From Lutimaribacter_A marinistellae (GTDB lineage Bacteria; Pseudomonadota; Alphaproteobacteria; Rhodobacterales; Rhodobacteraceae): 64,000 nt of DNA. The translations under genes were made by a program, and so were the position numbers. The stretch spans positions 369,038 to 433,037 of the forward strand of contig NZ_JBHRXI010000017.1 in NCBI RefSeq assembly GCF_042648365.1, given 5' to 3'. This document shows, piece by piece, positions 26,063 to 34,508 of the stretch. The notes under the pieces are model-generated. The model had not been told where the DNA came from and searched no databases. It saw only the letters and a program-made list of their open reading frames with translations. Numbering within the stretch: the first letter of the stretch is position 1; every line of letters starts with the position of its first letter.

Positions 26063-28624
26063 ATGTGCAATATCTGTGCCGAATTCCGCCCCGTGCATGC
26101 GGACTGCCCGTATACCGGCAAGCCGATGCCATTTTCCAAGAACGACCTGCTGCGTCAGATCGATGAACTGGCACTGGATATCGCCGATGCGGAGTATCTT
26201 TTTGGCAACGAGGATCCGCCCCTGCCCATCGACCCGTTCGAAGGCGTGGGCTTCCCCGAGGAAGACCCCACCGCGTTCGGCCCGGGCAACGATATTCCCG
26301 GAGGCGGATTCACCAATATCGAGCTGACCACCGGCATGCGGCTCAATGCCGAGATCGGCGCGGCGGGCGATACCGACTGGTTCCGCATGTTCCTGACGCA
26401 GGGCCAGAGCTACGAAGTGAGCATGTCGGCGCTGCCGATCGACGGGTTGGGGGATCCGTTGCTGGTGCTGCGCGACGATTTCGGCAACGCGCTGCTGAAC
26501 AATGACAACAAGTTCCAGTCGCTGGACAGCGTTCTGGCCTTTACCGCCACGCGCACCGGATTGTATTTCGTCGAGGCCACCGGGTTCGGCGGCGGCGGAC
26601 AAACCACCGGCGCCTATCAGATCGCGCTGAACGCCGTGAATTACAGCGCCGACACGGTGGGCGACATTCCCAACCTGGCCGCACCGGCGCAAGTCAACAT
26701 GCCGGTCATCGGCACGGTCGATTTCGTCGATGACATCGACATGTATGCGGTCGAGCTTGAAGCCGGAAAATCCTACTACGCGGTACTCGACGCCTTTGGC
26801 GACAATGGCAACGCGCTGGGCGATCCGCTGATACGGCTGCGCGATGCAGGGCTGGCGGTTCTGGCCGAGAACGATGACAACGGCATCACGCGCAACGCCT
26901 TCATCGCGTTCGAGATCGAGACCAGCGGCACCTATTACTTCGAGGCGACGGGATCACGCTCGACCACGGGTGAATTCCGGCTGAACATCGTTGAACTGGC
27001 ACCGCCCCCTGCGCCCGACCCGCTGAAAGGCGTCGATTGGGGCGTGCAGTTCGACAAGACCCATATCCGCTATTTCTTTGCCGACGCGGGTGAAAGCGTC
27101 ATGCAGGAAATTACCGACAGTGACTGGACGGCCTATGAGCGCCAGCAAGCGGCGGCGGCGCTGTCGGAATACTCGAAATTCTCGCTTTTGACCTTCGAAG
27201 AAGTGTCGAGCCGCGCAGCCGCGGATTTTGTCCTTGGCAAGGGGTTCCTGGACAGCGGTCTGTCGGGGAAGATGGGGCCGCCTGATCCGGCGCTGGGTCA
27301 GTTGCAGGGCGAAGGCTGGTTCAACACCAACCCCACTTTCTGGTCGGATGCGGCCGGGGGGCTGCTTGCGCCGGGTGCCTATGGATATTCCAATTTCATT
27401 CACGAGTTCGGGCACGGGCTTGGCCTGGCGCATCCGCATGACAATGGCGGCGGGAACGGTCAGCTGTTCGAGGGGGTGCGCAGTTCGTCGGACACCGGTG
27501 AATTCTCTCTCAATCAAGAGGTCTTTACCGTCATGTCCTATAACAAGGGCTGGGCGGACGGGCCGGTCGGCGGCAGTGGTACGCTGGAATACGGGATCTC
27601 GCGCACGCCGATGGCCTTTGATATCGCGGTGATCCAGCAGAAATACGGGGCCAACACCAGTTTCGCAAATGGCGATGACAGCTATGCACTTACCGACACC
27701 AACGCCAGCGGTACCGGCTATACCGCGATCTGGGACACCAGTGGCGCCGATGTGATCCGGCATGACGGCAGCGCCAAGGCCGTGATCGACCTGCGGGCGG
27801 CGACACTTCTGCAGGAAGACGGCGGCGGAGGGTTCGTGTCCTACGTCGAGGGGGTTTATGGCGGGCTGACCATCGCCAACGGCGTCGTCATCGAGCACGG
27901 AACGGGCGGGACGGGCGATGATGTCCTGACAGGCAATGCCATGGCAAACCGGCTTGAAGGGCGCGCGGGCAATGACAGCCTTTTGGGCCGCGAAGGGAAC
28001 GACACGCTTCTCGGTGGTGACGGCACCGATACGTTGAACGGTGGAAATGGCAATGACGTTATCCAAGGCGGCGAGACCGAGGCCGACCTGCGCGATGTCG
28101 TCTATGGCGGCAACGGGAACGACAATATCGATGGCGGCTATGGCAATGACGAGCTGCGCGGCGATGCGGGCGACGATACCGTTTCCGGCGGCTTCGGGGT
28201 CGATACGATCGTTGGTGGCACCGGCAATGACGTGCTGACCGGGCAGGCGTGGTCGGACCTGATCTTTGGCGGGGCAGGCGGCGATTTCGTCAATGGCGGC
28301 TTCGGCTATGACCGGGTGAATGGTGGCGAAGGCGGCGATCGGTTCTATCACCTCGGGGTCGCGGATCATGGGTCGGACTGGATCCAGGACTATGACGCGG
28401 CGCAGGGCGACGTGCTGGTCTATGGCGGCGGCGTGGGCGCGGCCACGGCGGATGATTTCCTTGTCCAGACCGCCGAGACCGCGAACGCCGGTGTCGCGGG
28501 CGTGCAGGAGGCATTCATCACGCATATCCCGTCGGGCAACCTGCTCTGGGCGCTCGTTGACGGAGATGGTCAGGGGGGGATCAACCTCCAGATCGGTGAT
28601 CAGGTGTTCGACCTGCTGGCGTGA
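26063..28624 (+). CDS. Serralysin-like metalloprotease (M10) with PPC domains and RTX C-terminus
   Basis: An 853-residue secreted zinc protease. It has a Cys-containing N-terminus (MCNICAEFRPVHADCPYTG), then two PPC-type beta domains at about residues 65-190 and 205-310. The metzincin domain follows, with the zinc motif HEFGHGLGLAH (His447, Glu448, His451, His457) and the Met-turn VMSYNKG (Met491). RTX rows start near residue 620 and the shared cassette ends in VFDLLA. GGAG lies 9 bases before the ATG inside a perfect GGAGATTTCTCC palindrome. No propeptide or inhibitor gene is adjacent. Probable extracellular nutrient-acquisition or virulence-type protease. Confidence 0.92.
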   Translation: MCNICAEFRPVHADCPYTGKPMPFSKNDLLRQIDELALDIADAEYLFGNEDPPLPIDPFEGVGFPEEDPTAFGPGNDIPGGGFTNIELTTGMRLNAEIGAAGDTDWFRMFLTQGQSYEVSMSALPIDGLGDPLLVLRDDFGNALLNNDNKFQSLDSVLAFTATRTGLYFVEATGFGGGGQTTGAYQIALNAVNYSADTVGDIPNLAAPAQVNMPVIGTVDFVDDIDMYAVELEAGKSYYAVLDAFGDNGNALGDPLIRLRDAGLAVLAENDDNGITRNAFIAFEIETSGTYYFEATGSRSTTGEFRLNIVELAPPPAPDPLKGVDWGVQFDKTHIRYFFADAGESVMQEITDSDWTAYERQQAAAALSEYSKFSLLTFEEVSSRAAADFVLGKGFLDSGLSGKMGPPDPALGQLQGEGWFNTNPTFWSDAAGGLLAPGAYGYSNFIHEFGHGLGLAHPHDNGGGNGQLFEGVRSSSDTGEFSLNQEVFTVMSYNKGWADGPVGGSGTLEYGISRTPMAFDIAVIQQKYGANTSFANGDDSYALTDTNASGTGYTAIWDTSGADVIRHDGSAKAVIDLRAATLLQEDGGGGFVSYVEGVYGGLTIANGVVIEHGTGGTGDDVLTGNAMANRLEGRAGNDSLLGREGNDTLLGGDGTDTLNGGNGNDVIQGGETEADLRDVVYGGNGNDNIDGGYGNDELRGDAGDDTVSGGFGVDTIVGGTGNDVLTGQAWSDLIFGGAGGDFVNGGFGYDRVNGGEGGDRFYHLGVADHGSDWIQDYDAAQGDVLVYGGGVGAATADDFLVQTAETANAGVAGVQEAFITHIPSGNLLWALVDGDGQGGINLQIGDQVFDLLA

Positions 28625-28840
28625 CCCGTTCCCGGCTTGGTTGTGCGGCGTTGGCCAGCCGCGTCGCGCCGGTCTAACTTTTTGTCTTTGCAGGCTTTTC
28701 AACCTGTGCTAGCGCTTGTGCCCAGTACGAGTTGGACACGGTATGTCCGATGGTCGAAAAGGTGTTCCACGGGGCTGCCCCGATCCACTCGTCATGTTTC
28801 TTTCGGGGTTTGACCCGGGCATTTCAGGGTGGGTATCTAC

Positions 28841-30730
28841 ATGATTTTTTCGATCGCGCCGACGCAGCCGGCAATCAACAACTACTCGACGACTTTTCGC
28901 CTTGGCGATGATCGCCTGATCGAGGTCACATCGGGCCCTTTCGATCAAAAACAGGTTTCGATCTGGGACACGCAGGGCAACCGTCTGGTCGACAAGGTCG
29001 AACTGATCGGTCCGGATGACCAGCCGATCGCCTATACGCCCTGGCACTTGCGCGATGACGGCAACGGGGCGTTCAGCATCTTTGTGCAGGGCTCGACCTC
29101 GAGCGGGACGCAGGCCGATCTGCGGCTTGTCAGCTATGACGCACAAGGCGTTCAGACCCGCAGCACCACCTACGAACGGCTGGATTTCGACAAGCTGCGC
29201 GGCGATGCCGCGATTGATGTCGGCGATGGAAAGGTGCTGGCCGTGGTGAACGTGGGCAACCGTGTGGTTTCGCGCCTGTATGACGCCGATGGCGTCATCG
29301 TGAACAGAACGCTCTGGAATGCGACCGAGACCGGAGCGGGCAGTGCCCGTGGCGACAACCTGAATTTTACCTTGGCCAGGGCGGGCGACACGGTTTTCGT
29401 GTTCTACGTCAACGATGACGCTCATGCCAGCAATGGCGGCCTGTTCCTGACCCGGCTGACGCTGGAGGGCGAATTGCTGCAACCTGCCGATCCCGAGGAG
29501 CAGCAGCACATCCAGAACCTTGCGTTTCCGCGCGGTCCCGCGCGCGGCATGCTGGAAGCAGCGACGCTGAGCAATGGCAAGATCGCGTTGGTCTACAATG
29601 CCGACAGGCAGCACGAGGATGATGGCACGCCCGAGGTCGAGGATACCGGCGCCGATATCTACCTGCGGATCTACAACCCCGACGGGTCGGAACATCGTGG
29701 GGAAACGCGGATCAACGAGTATTTCCTGGAGCACCAGGAAGATGTGCGCCTTTTCCCGCTGGAGAACGGCGGCTTCGTCGTCACGTATCAGAACATCGCG
29801 CCCGAGGCGCCGTGGTGGAACCCAACGCAGGAGTTGCCTCCGTTCGAGGGCCCCGAGAACACCGTCGTGTTGCGGGTCTTCGATGCCGAAGGGCAGCCGA
29901 TGAGCGACAGCGAGGCGCCGCTTGACGCGTATAATTGGGGAGAAAACAGCCAGATATTTCCCGACGGATCAGGTTACATCATCGGTCCGTCAGGGGTGTT
30001 CCAGCTGGAAACCAACCTTCCCGACCCGCCGCGGGCGCTGATGGGGACCGATGATGCCGACCTGCTGGAAGGGGGCAACGGCGCCGACACGCTCAACGGT
30101 CTTGCCGGGGATGACACGCTGCGGGGCGGGGACGGCACGGATACGCTCATTGGCGGCGAAGGCGACGACGTGATCGAGGGCGGCGCGACCGAGGCCGACC
30201 TGCGCGATGTCGTCTATGGTGGCGACGGCGATGACAGCATCGATGGCGGGTATGGCAATGACGAGCTGCGCGGGGATGCGGGCAACGATACCGTCTCGGG
30301 CGGGTTCGGCACGGATACCGTGATCGGTGCGGATGGCGACGATGTCCTGACCGGTCAGGCGTGGTCGGACCTGCTCTATGGCGGGGCGGGCAACGATTTC
30401 GTAAATGGCGGCTTCGGTTACGACCGGGTGAACGGCGGTGAGGGCGCGGACCGGTTCTTTCACCTCGGGGTCGCGGATCATGGGGCGGACTGGATCCAGG
30501 ATTATGACGCGGCCGAGGGCGACGTGCTGGTCTTTGGCGGTACCGGGGCGAGCGCGGACGATTTCCTGGTGCAGGTGACCGAAACCGCGAATGCCGGGGT
30601 GGCGGGTGTGCAGGAGGCGTTCATCACGCATATCCCCACGGGCAACCTGCTCTGGGCCTTGGTGGATGGCGACGCGCAGGACGCGATCAACCTGCGGATC
30701 GGTGCGGAAATTCATGATCTGCTGCTTTAG
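28841..30730 (+). CDS. RTX protein with beta-rich N-terminal domain of unknown function
   Basis: A 629-residue protein. ATG 28841 is preferred (GGGTGGG 8 bases upstream) to an in-frame GTG at 28829. The first 400 residues lack RTX rows. They show recurring short blades such as VSIWDTQGNRLVDKV, LRLVSYDAQGVQTRS, SRLYDADGVIV and VLRVFDAEGQPMSD, which suggests a beta-propeller, though no named family is recognised. The RTX block and shared cassette start near DNA 30060. Its cassette is nearly identical in DNA to the gene with the gap, but the last residues are IHDLLL instead of VFDLLA. It is the last RTX gene before the nuo operon. Confidence 0.82.
   Translation: MIFSIAPTQPAINNYSTTFRLGDDRLIEVTSGPFDQKQVSIWDTQGNRLVDKVELIGPDDQPIAYTPWHLRDDGNGAFSIFVQGSTSSGTQADLRLVSYDAQGVQTRSTTYERLDFDKLRGDAAIDVGDGKVLAVVNVGNRVVSRLYDADGVIVNRTLWNATETGAGSARGDNLNFTLARAGDTVFVFYVNDDAHASNGGLFLTRLTLEGELLQPADPEEQQHIQNLAFPRGPARGMLEAATLSNGKIALVYNADRQHEDDGTPEVEDTGADIYLRIYNPDGSEHRGETRINEYFLEHQEDVRLFPLENGGFVVTYQNIAPEAPWWNPTQELPPFEGPENTVVLRVFDAEGQPMSDSEAPLDAYNWGENSQIFPDGSGYIIGPSGVFQLETNLPDPPRALMGTDDADLLEGGNGADTLNGLAGDDTLRGGDGTDTLIGGEGDDVIEGGATEADLRDVVYGGDGDDSIDGGYGNDELRGDAGNDTVSGGFGTDTVIGADGDDVLTGQAWSDLLYGGAGNDFVNGGFGYDRVNGGEGADRFFHLGVADHGADWIQDYDAAEGDVLVFGGTGASADDFLVQVTETANAGVAGVQEAFITHIPTGNLLWALVDGDAQDAINLRIGAEIHDLLL
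30080..30706 (+). repeat. Near-identical RTX cassette, copy 2 (with copy 1 at 23130-23757)
   Basis: Second copy of the cassette described at 23130. It is uninterrupted and supplies the reference for the gap: after GGCGGGGCGGGCAA come nine bases, then AAATGGCGG. The two copies are 6.95 kb apart in direct orientation, so they could recombine and delete the three genes between them. Confidence 0.85.
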
Positions 30731-30753
30731 AAAATGACGCCTACGCCACCTGT

Positions 30754-30768
30754 CCGGGAACGTCCCGG
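30754..30768 (+). terminator. Possible terminator hairpin after the last RTX gene
   Basis: CCGGGA and TCCCGG pair around an ACG loop 23 bases after the stop codon. No T-run follows. It would separate RTX transcription from the nuo promoter. Confidence 0.4.
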
Positions 30769-30864
30769 GATCGGACGCAGGGTAAGGGTGTAACACATAG
30801 AAAAACGTGAATTTACTGCCCTTGCCTGCGTCGATAAAACCCGGCGTCTGGCCGACTGGCTTGG

Positions 30865-30893
30865 TTGACCCTAACTGGTGCCGGGAGTAGAGA
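30865..30893 (+). promoter_or_regulatory. Putative promoter of the nuo operon
   Basis: TTGACC (30865-30870) and TAGAGA (30888-30893) are 17 bases apart, about 65 bases before the nuoA start. This is the best sigma-70-type pair in the 228-base region 30731-30958. Confidence 0.5.
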
Positions 30894-30958
30894 ATGAGCC
30901 AAGTCAACACGCCAATTGACCGCGCGCGCGCAGGCCCGCGCAGGAAAGGAGCCACCTC

Positions 30959-31324
30959 TTGGAAGAGCTGTTGCGGGAATACCTTCCCATCCTGGTGTTT
31001 CTGGCCGTTGCTATCGGGCTTGGCCTTGTCCTGATTCTGGCCGCGGTGGTGCTGGCCGTGCGCAACCCCGACCCCGAGAAGGTGAGCGCCTATGAATGCG
31101 GGTTCAACGCCTTCGACGACGCGCGGATGAAGTTCGACGTGCGGTTCTACCTCGTGTCGATCCTGTTCATCATCTTCGACCTCGAAATCGCGTTCCTGTT
31201 TCCCTGGGCGGTCGGTCTGCGTGACATCAGCGATGTCGGGTTCTGGTCGATGATGGTGTTCTTGGCCATTCTCACCATCGGCTTTGCCTACGAGTGGAAA
31301 AAGGGAGCGCTGGAATGGGAGTGA
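30959..31324 (+). CDS. nuoA: NADH-quinone oxidoreductase subunit A
   Basis: Membrane subunit of complex I (proton-pumping NADH:quinone oxidoreductase). It has 121 residues and three membrane helices. It contains the conserved YECGFNAFDDARMKFDVRFY loop next to the quinone site. The start codon is TTG at 30959, supported by AAAGGAG at 30945-30951 with seven bases of spacing and by the usual N-terminus MEELLREYLPILVFL. First gene of the nuo operon. Confidence 0.95.
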   Translation: MEELLREYLPILVFLAVAIGLGLVLILAAVVLAVRNPDPEKVSAYECGFNAFDDARMKFDVRFYLVSILFIIFDLEIAFLFPWAVGLRDISDVGFWSMMVFLAILTIGFAYEWKKGALEWE

Positions 31325-31848
31325 TGACCGGAGCCAACACGGCCGGGGCCGACCGCGAGGTGGCCACGCAGGAGTTGAACGCGCATCTTGCCGACAAGGG
31401 GTTCCTTGTGACCTCGACCGAGGATCTCATCAACTGGGCGCGCACAGGCTCGCTGCACTGGATGACCTTCGGGCTGGCCTGCTGCGCGGTCGAGATGATG
31501 CACACCTCGATGCCGCGTTACGATGCGGAACGGTTCGGGATCGCGCCGCGCGCCTCTCCGCGCCAGTCGGACGTGATGATCGTCGCCGGAACGCTGACCA
31601 ACAAGATGGCGCCCGCGCTGCGCAAGGTCTATGACCAGATGGCCGAGCCGCGCTACGTGATCTCGATGGGGTCCTGCGCGAATGGCGGCGGGTATTATCA
31701 CTATTCCTATTCGGTGGTGCGCGGATGTGACCGGATCGTGCCGGTCGATATCTACGTGCCCGGCTGTCCGCCGACGGCCGAGGCGCTGCTTTATGGTCTG
31801 ATGCAGTTGCAGCGCAAGATCCGCCGCACCGGCACCATCACCCGCTGA
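31315..31848 (+). CDS. nuoB: NADH-quinone oxidoreductase subunit B
   Basis: Peripheral-arm subunit that carries the N2 [4Fe-4S] cluster which passes electrons to quinone. The ATG at 31315 overlaps nuoA by ten bases and has GGGAG 7 bases upstream, giving 177 residues. The cluster cysteines are in LACCAVEMM, SMGSCANGGGYY and VPGCPPTAEAL. The next ATG at 31324 would leave the ribosome-binding site too close. Confidence 0.96.
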   Translation: MGVMTGANTAGADREVATQELNAHLADKGFLVTSTEDLINWARTGSLHWMTFGLACCAVEMMHTSMPRYDAERFGIAPRASPRQSDVMIVAGTLTNKMAPALRKVYDQMAEPRYVISMGSCANGGGYYHYSYSVVRGCDRIVPVDIYVPGCPPTAEALLYGLMQLQRKIRRTGTITR

Positions 31849-31860
31849 GGAGGGGAACGA

Positions 31861-32490
31861 ATGATCGAAGCCCTGAAGGAGCTTGGCGCCCATATCGAGA
31901 TCAAGCGGCCCGACTGCGTGTTGGGCTGGAGCGTCGATCACGAGGAGCTGAACCTCGAGGTGTCGCCGGCGCGGATCGTCGGGCTGGTGGAGTTCCTGAA
32001 GCTCGACTCGACGTGCAAGTTTTCCTCGCTGGTCGATATCACGGCGGTGGACTATCCCGACCGGCCCAAGCGGTTCGACGTGGTCTATCACTTTCTGTCG
32101 ATGTACCAGAACCAGCGCATCCGCGTGAAAACCGCCGTGCGCGAAGAGGACATGGTCCCGTCGATCACCGGGATCCACCCTTCGGCCAACTGGTTCGAGC
32201 GGGAAGTGTTCGACATGTACGGCATCCTGTTCTCGGGGCATCCCGACCTGCGCCGCATCCTGACCGACTACGGGTTCCGGGGGCATCCGCTGCGCAAGGA
32301 TTTCCCGACGACTGGCTATACCGAGGTGCGTTACGACGAGGCTGAAAAGCGCGTTGTCTATGAGCCGGTGAAACTCGTCCAGGAATACCGGCAGTTCGAT
32401 TTCATGAGCCCGTGGGAAGGCGCGGATTACATCCTGCCGGGGGATGACAAGACTGCGCCGGACGGGAAGGCGGAGAAGGAAAAGAGCTGA
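31861..32490 (+). CDS. nuoC: NADH-quinone oxidoreductase subunit C
   Basis: 209-residue hydrophilic subunit of the complex I connecting arm, separate from NuoD rather than fused. It has the family signature REVFDMYGILFSGHPDLRRIL and HPLRKDFP. The N-terminal half is the usual alpha-beta domain (FSSLVDITAVDYPDRPKRF). The stop overlaps the start of the next small gene by one base (TGATG). Confidence 0.95.
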   Translation: MIEALKELGAHIEIKRPDCVLGWSVDHEELNLEVSPARIVGLVEFLKLDSTCKFSSLVDITAVDYPDRPKRFDVVYHFLSMYQNQRIRVKTAVREEDMVPSITGIHPSANWFEREVFDMYGILFSGHPDLRRILTDYGFRGHPLRKDFPTTGYTEVRYDEAEKRVVYEPVKLVQEYRQFDFMSPWEGADYILPGDDKTAPDGKAEKEKS

Positions 32491-32663
32491 TGGAAGGGCT
32501 GATCTGGATCGTCTTGACCGTCGCCACCATCATTCCGATGGTGAAGCTCCTGCCGCATTTCGGACTGAACAAGTATTGGGCCATCGCCTGCCTGATCCCG
32601 ATCGGGACGGTGATCCTGTTGTGGATCATGGCGATGAAACTGCAAGAGATGGAGCGGCGGTGA
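32490..32663 (+). CDS. 57-residue membrane protein between nuoC and nuoD
   Basis: Short reading frame of 57 codons plus stop. It starts MEGLIWIVLTVATIIPMVK and has a second hydrophobic segment (WAIACLIPIGTVILLWIMAM), so it is predicted to be a two-helix membrane protein with a charged C-terminus KLQEMERR. Its ATG overlaps the nuoC stop by one base and its stop overlaps the nuoD start by one base, a tight translational coupling that strongly suggests it is expressed. Function is unknown; an accessory or assembly role for complex I is a guess from position. Confidence 0.75.
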   Translation: MEGLIWIVLTVATIIPMVKLLPHFGLNKYWAIACLIPIGTVILLWIMAMKLQEMERR

Positions 32664-33877
32664 TGGACGGATCCAAGGGTTTCGAAGACGCGCTGACAGG
32701 CGAGCAGAAGATCCGCAACTTCAACCTGAACTTCGGGCCGCAACACCCTGCGGCACACGGGGTTCTGCGTCTGGTTCTGGAGCTTGACGGCGAGATCGTC
32801 GAGCGCTGCGACCCGCATATCGGGCTATTGCATCGCGGCACCGAGAAGCTGATGGAAAGCCGCACCTACCTGCAGAACCTGCCCTATTTCGACCGGTTGG
32901 ATTACGTGGCGCCGATGAACCAGGAGCATGCCTGGTGTCTTGCCATCGAGAAGCTGACCGGCGTCGAAGTCCCGCGCCGTGCCTCGTTGATCCGCGTGCT
33001 TTATTCGGAAATCGGCCGGGTTCTGAACCACTTGCTGAACGTGACCACGCAGGCGATGGATGTCGGCGCGCTGACGCCGCCGCTTTGGGGGTTCGAGGAA
33101 CGCGAAAAGCTGATGATCTTTTACGAGCGGGCCTGTGGCGCGCGCCTGCACGCGGCCTATTTCCGGCCCGGCGGAGTGCATCAGGATCTGCCCGACGCGC
33201 TGCTCGACGATATCGAGGCATGGAGCCACGAGTTCCCCAAGGTGCTGGAGGACATCGACGGGCTTCTGACGGAAAACCGCATCTTCAAACAGCGCAATGC
33301 CGATATTGGCGTTGTGACCGAGGATGACATCCTCGAATGGGGCTTTTCGGGCGTGATGGTGCGTGGGTCCGGCCTGGCATGGGACCTGCGCCGCGCGCAA
33401 CCCTACGAGTGCTACGACGAGTTCGAGTTCCAGATCCCCGTGGGCAAGAACGGCGATTGCTACGATCGCTACCTCGTGCGGATGGAGGAGATGCGTCAGT
33501 CCGTCTCGATCATTCGGCAGGCCATTGCGAAACTGCGCGAATGCCCCGGCGACGTGCTGGCCCGCGGCAAGATCACGCCGCCCTCGCGCAAGGACATGAA
33601 AACCTCGATGGAAAGCCTGATCCATCACTTCAAGCTGTACACCGAAGGGTTCCACGTGCCCGAGGGCGAGGTCTATGCCGCCGTCGAGGCACCGAAGGGA
33701 GAGTTCGGCGTGTACCTGGTGGCGGACGGGACCAACAAACCCTATCGCGCCAAGCTGCGCGCACCCGGCTTCCTGCACCTTCAGGCGATGGACCATGTCG
33801 CCAAGGGCCACCAACTGGCCGATGTTGCCGCCATCATCGGTACGATGGACGTGGTGTTCGGAGAGATCGACCGGTGA
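32663..33877 (+). CDS. nuoD: NADH-quinone oxidoreductase subunit D
   Basis: 49-kDa-type subunit that forms the quinone-binding pocket with NuoB. It has 404 residues starting MDGSKGFEDALTGEQKI. Conserved features include FGPQHPAAHGVLRLVLELDGE, then HRGTEKLMESRTY, PYFDRLDYV and, near the end, FLHLQAMDHVAKGHQLADV with IGTMDVVFGEIDR. The start overlaps the preceding small gene's stop by one base. Confidence 0.96.
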   Translation: MDGSKGFEDALTGEQKIRNFNLNFGPQHPAAHGVLRLVLELDGEIVERCDPHIGLLHRGTEKLMESRTYLQNLPYFDRLDYVAPMNQEHAWCLAIEKLTGVEVPRRASLIRVLYSEIGRVLNHLLNVTTQAMDVGALTPPLWGFEEREKLMIFYERACGARLHAAYFRPGGVHQDLPDALLDDIEAWSHEFPKVLEDIDGLLTENRIFKQRNADIGVVTEDDILEWGFSGVMVRGSGLAWDLRRAQPYECYDEFEFQIPVGKNGDCYDRYLVRMEEMRQSVSIIRQAIAKLRECPGDVLARGKITPPSRKDMKTSMESLIHHFKLYTEGFHVPEGEVYAAVEAPKGEFGVYLVADGTNKPYRAKLRAPGFLHLQAMDHVAKGHQLADVAAIIGTMDVVFGEIDR

Positions 33878-33962
33878 AACAGGCGCAACGGACAGTCCCG
33901 ACTGCGTGCCGCCCCTGGGCGAAGGCGGGAATGATGTGTCCGGGCGCGGGGAGGGCGTGGTC

Positions 33963-34505
33963 GTGACGCATCGCGCCGGAGGCTCCAACCTGCTGCTGGC
34001 GGGCTCGACCATGGTGGCGGCGATCTTTGTCGCGGTGCAGGCATGGTACGCGCGGGTCGCATTCGTCGAAGCGTCGGAAACGCGGCTGCTGGAAAAGAAG
34101 CTCGATATCTGTTTCGAGAATTTCGATGCGGCTGCCAAGCTTGATGCGGCGCTGCGCGGGGTGACGACGGATGCCATGCTCGAAGAGCAGTGGCCGCCGC
34201 AAATCGTGCTGGAGGATGCCGGCACGCTGCGTGCGCTGCAGGGCACGGTCGTTCCGCGGCTCAATTCGCTTGAAAGCGGGTTGGCCAAGGCGTCGATCCT
34301 CGGGGCGCTCGACAAGCACAGGGCCTATCTGGCCCAGCAATTGCAGGGGCTGTCAAAGCGGCTTCTCGATGTGGTGCCGGCCCGGAGCGGGCAGACGGAG
34401 ATGGATAGTGAAATCGGCGCGGTGATGTCCACGCTGAGCGAATTCCTGGGCGCGCAATACTCGGTCTTTGCCGGGTGCCGCCTGGTTGCAGAAGGAAAAG
34501 CCTGA
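33963..34505 (+). CDS. Hypothetical single-helix membrane protein in nuo operon
   Basis: A 180-residue protein of no recognised family. The GTG at 33963 is chosen because GGGGAGG at 33949-33955 lies seven bases before it. One N-terminal membrane helix (LLLAGSTMVAAIFVAVQAW) precedes a mostly helical soluble part (about residues 30-180) with CFENFDAAAKLDAAL and a later Cys. It lies between nuoD and nuoE, same strand, three bases before nuoE. The 85 bases between nuoD and it are non-coding. Confidence 0.65.
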   Translation: MTHRAGGSNLLLAGSTMVAAIFVAVQAWYARVAFVEASETRLLEKKLDICFENFDAAAKLDAALRGVTTDAMLEEQWPPQIVLEDAGTLRALQGTVVPRLNSLESGLAKASILGALDKHRAYLAQQLQGLSKRLLDVVPARSGQTEMDSEIGAVMSTLSEFLGAQYSVFAGCRLVAEGKA

Positions 34506-34508
34506 GAG

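Noticed and set aside
24638..26692. Minus-strand open frame of 684 codons under the RTX genes
   Set aside because: Shadow of repetitive RTX codons; no ribosome-binding site or domain, and it crosses two genes on the other strand.
21928..30706. A CRISPR-like array in the RTX region
   Set aside because: The short periodic repeats are in-frame GGxGxDxxx codons within coding sequence, with no constant repeat and unique spacers.
30731..30958. A second attachment site (copy of the tRNA-Val 3' end) at the right border of the accessory block
   Set aside because: No stretch resembling the last 20 bases of the tRNA was found by eye in this interval.
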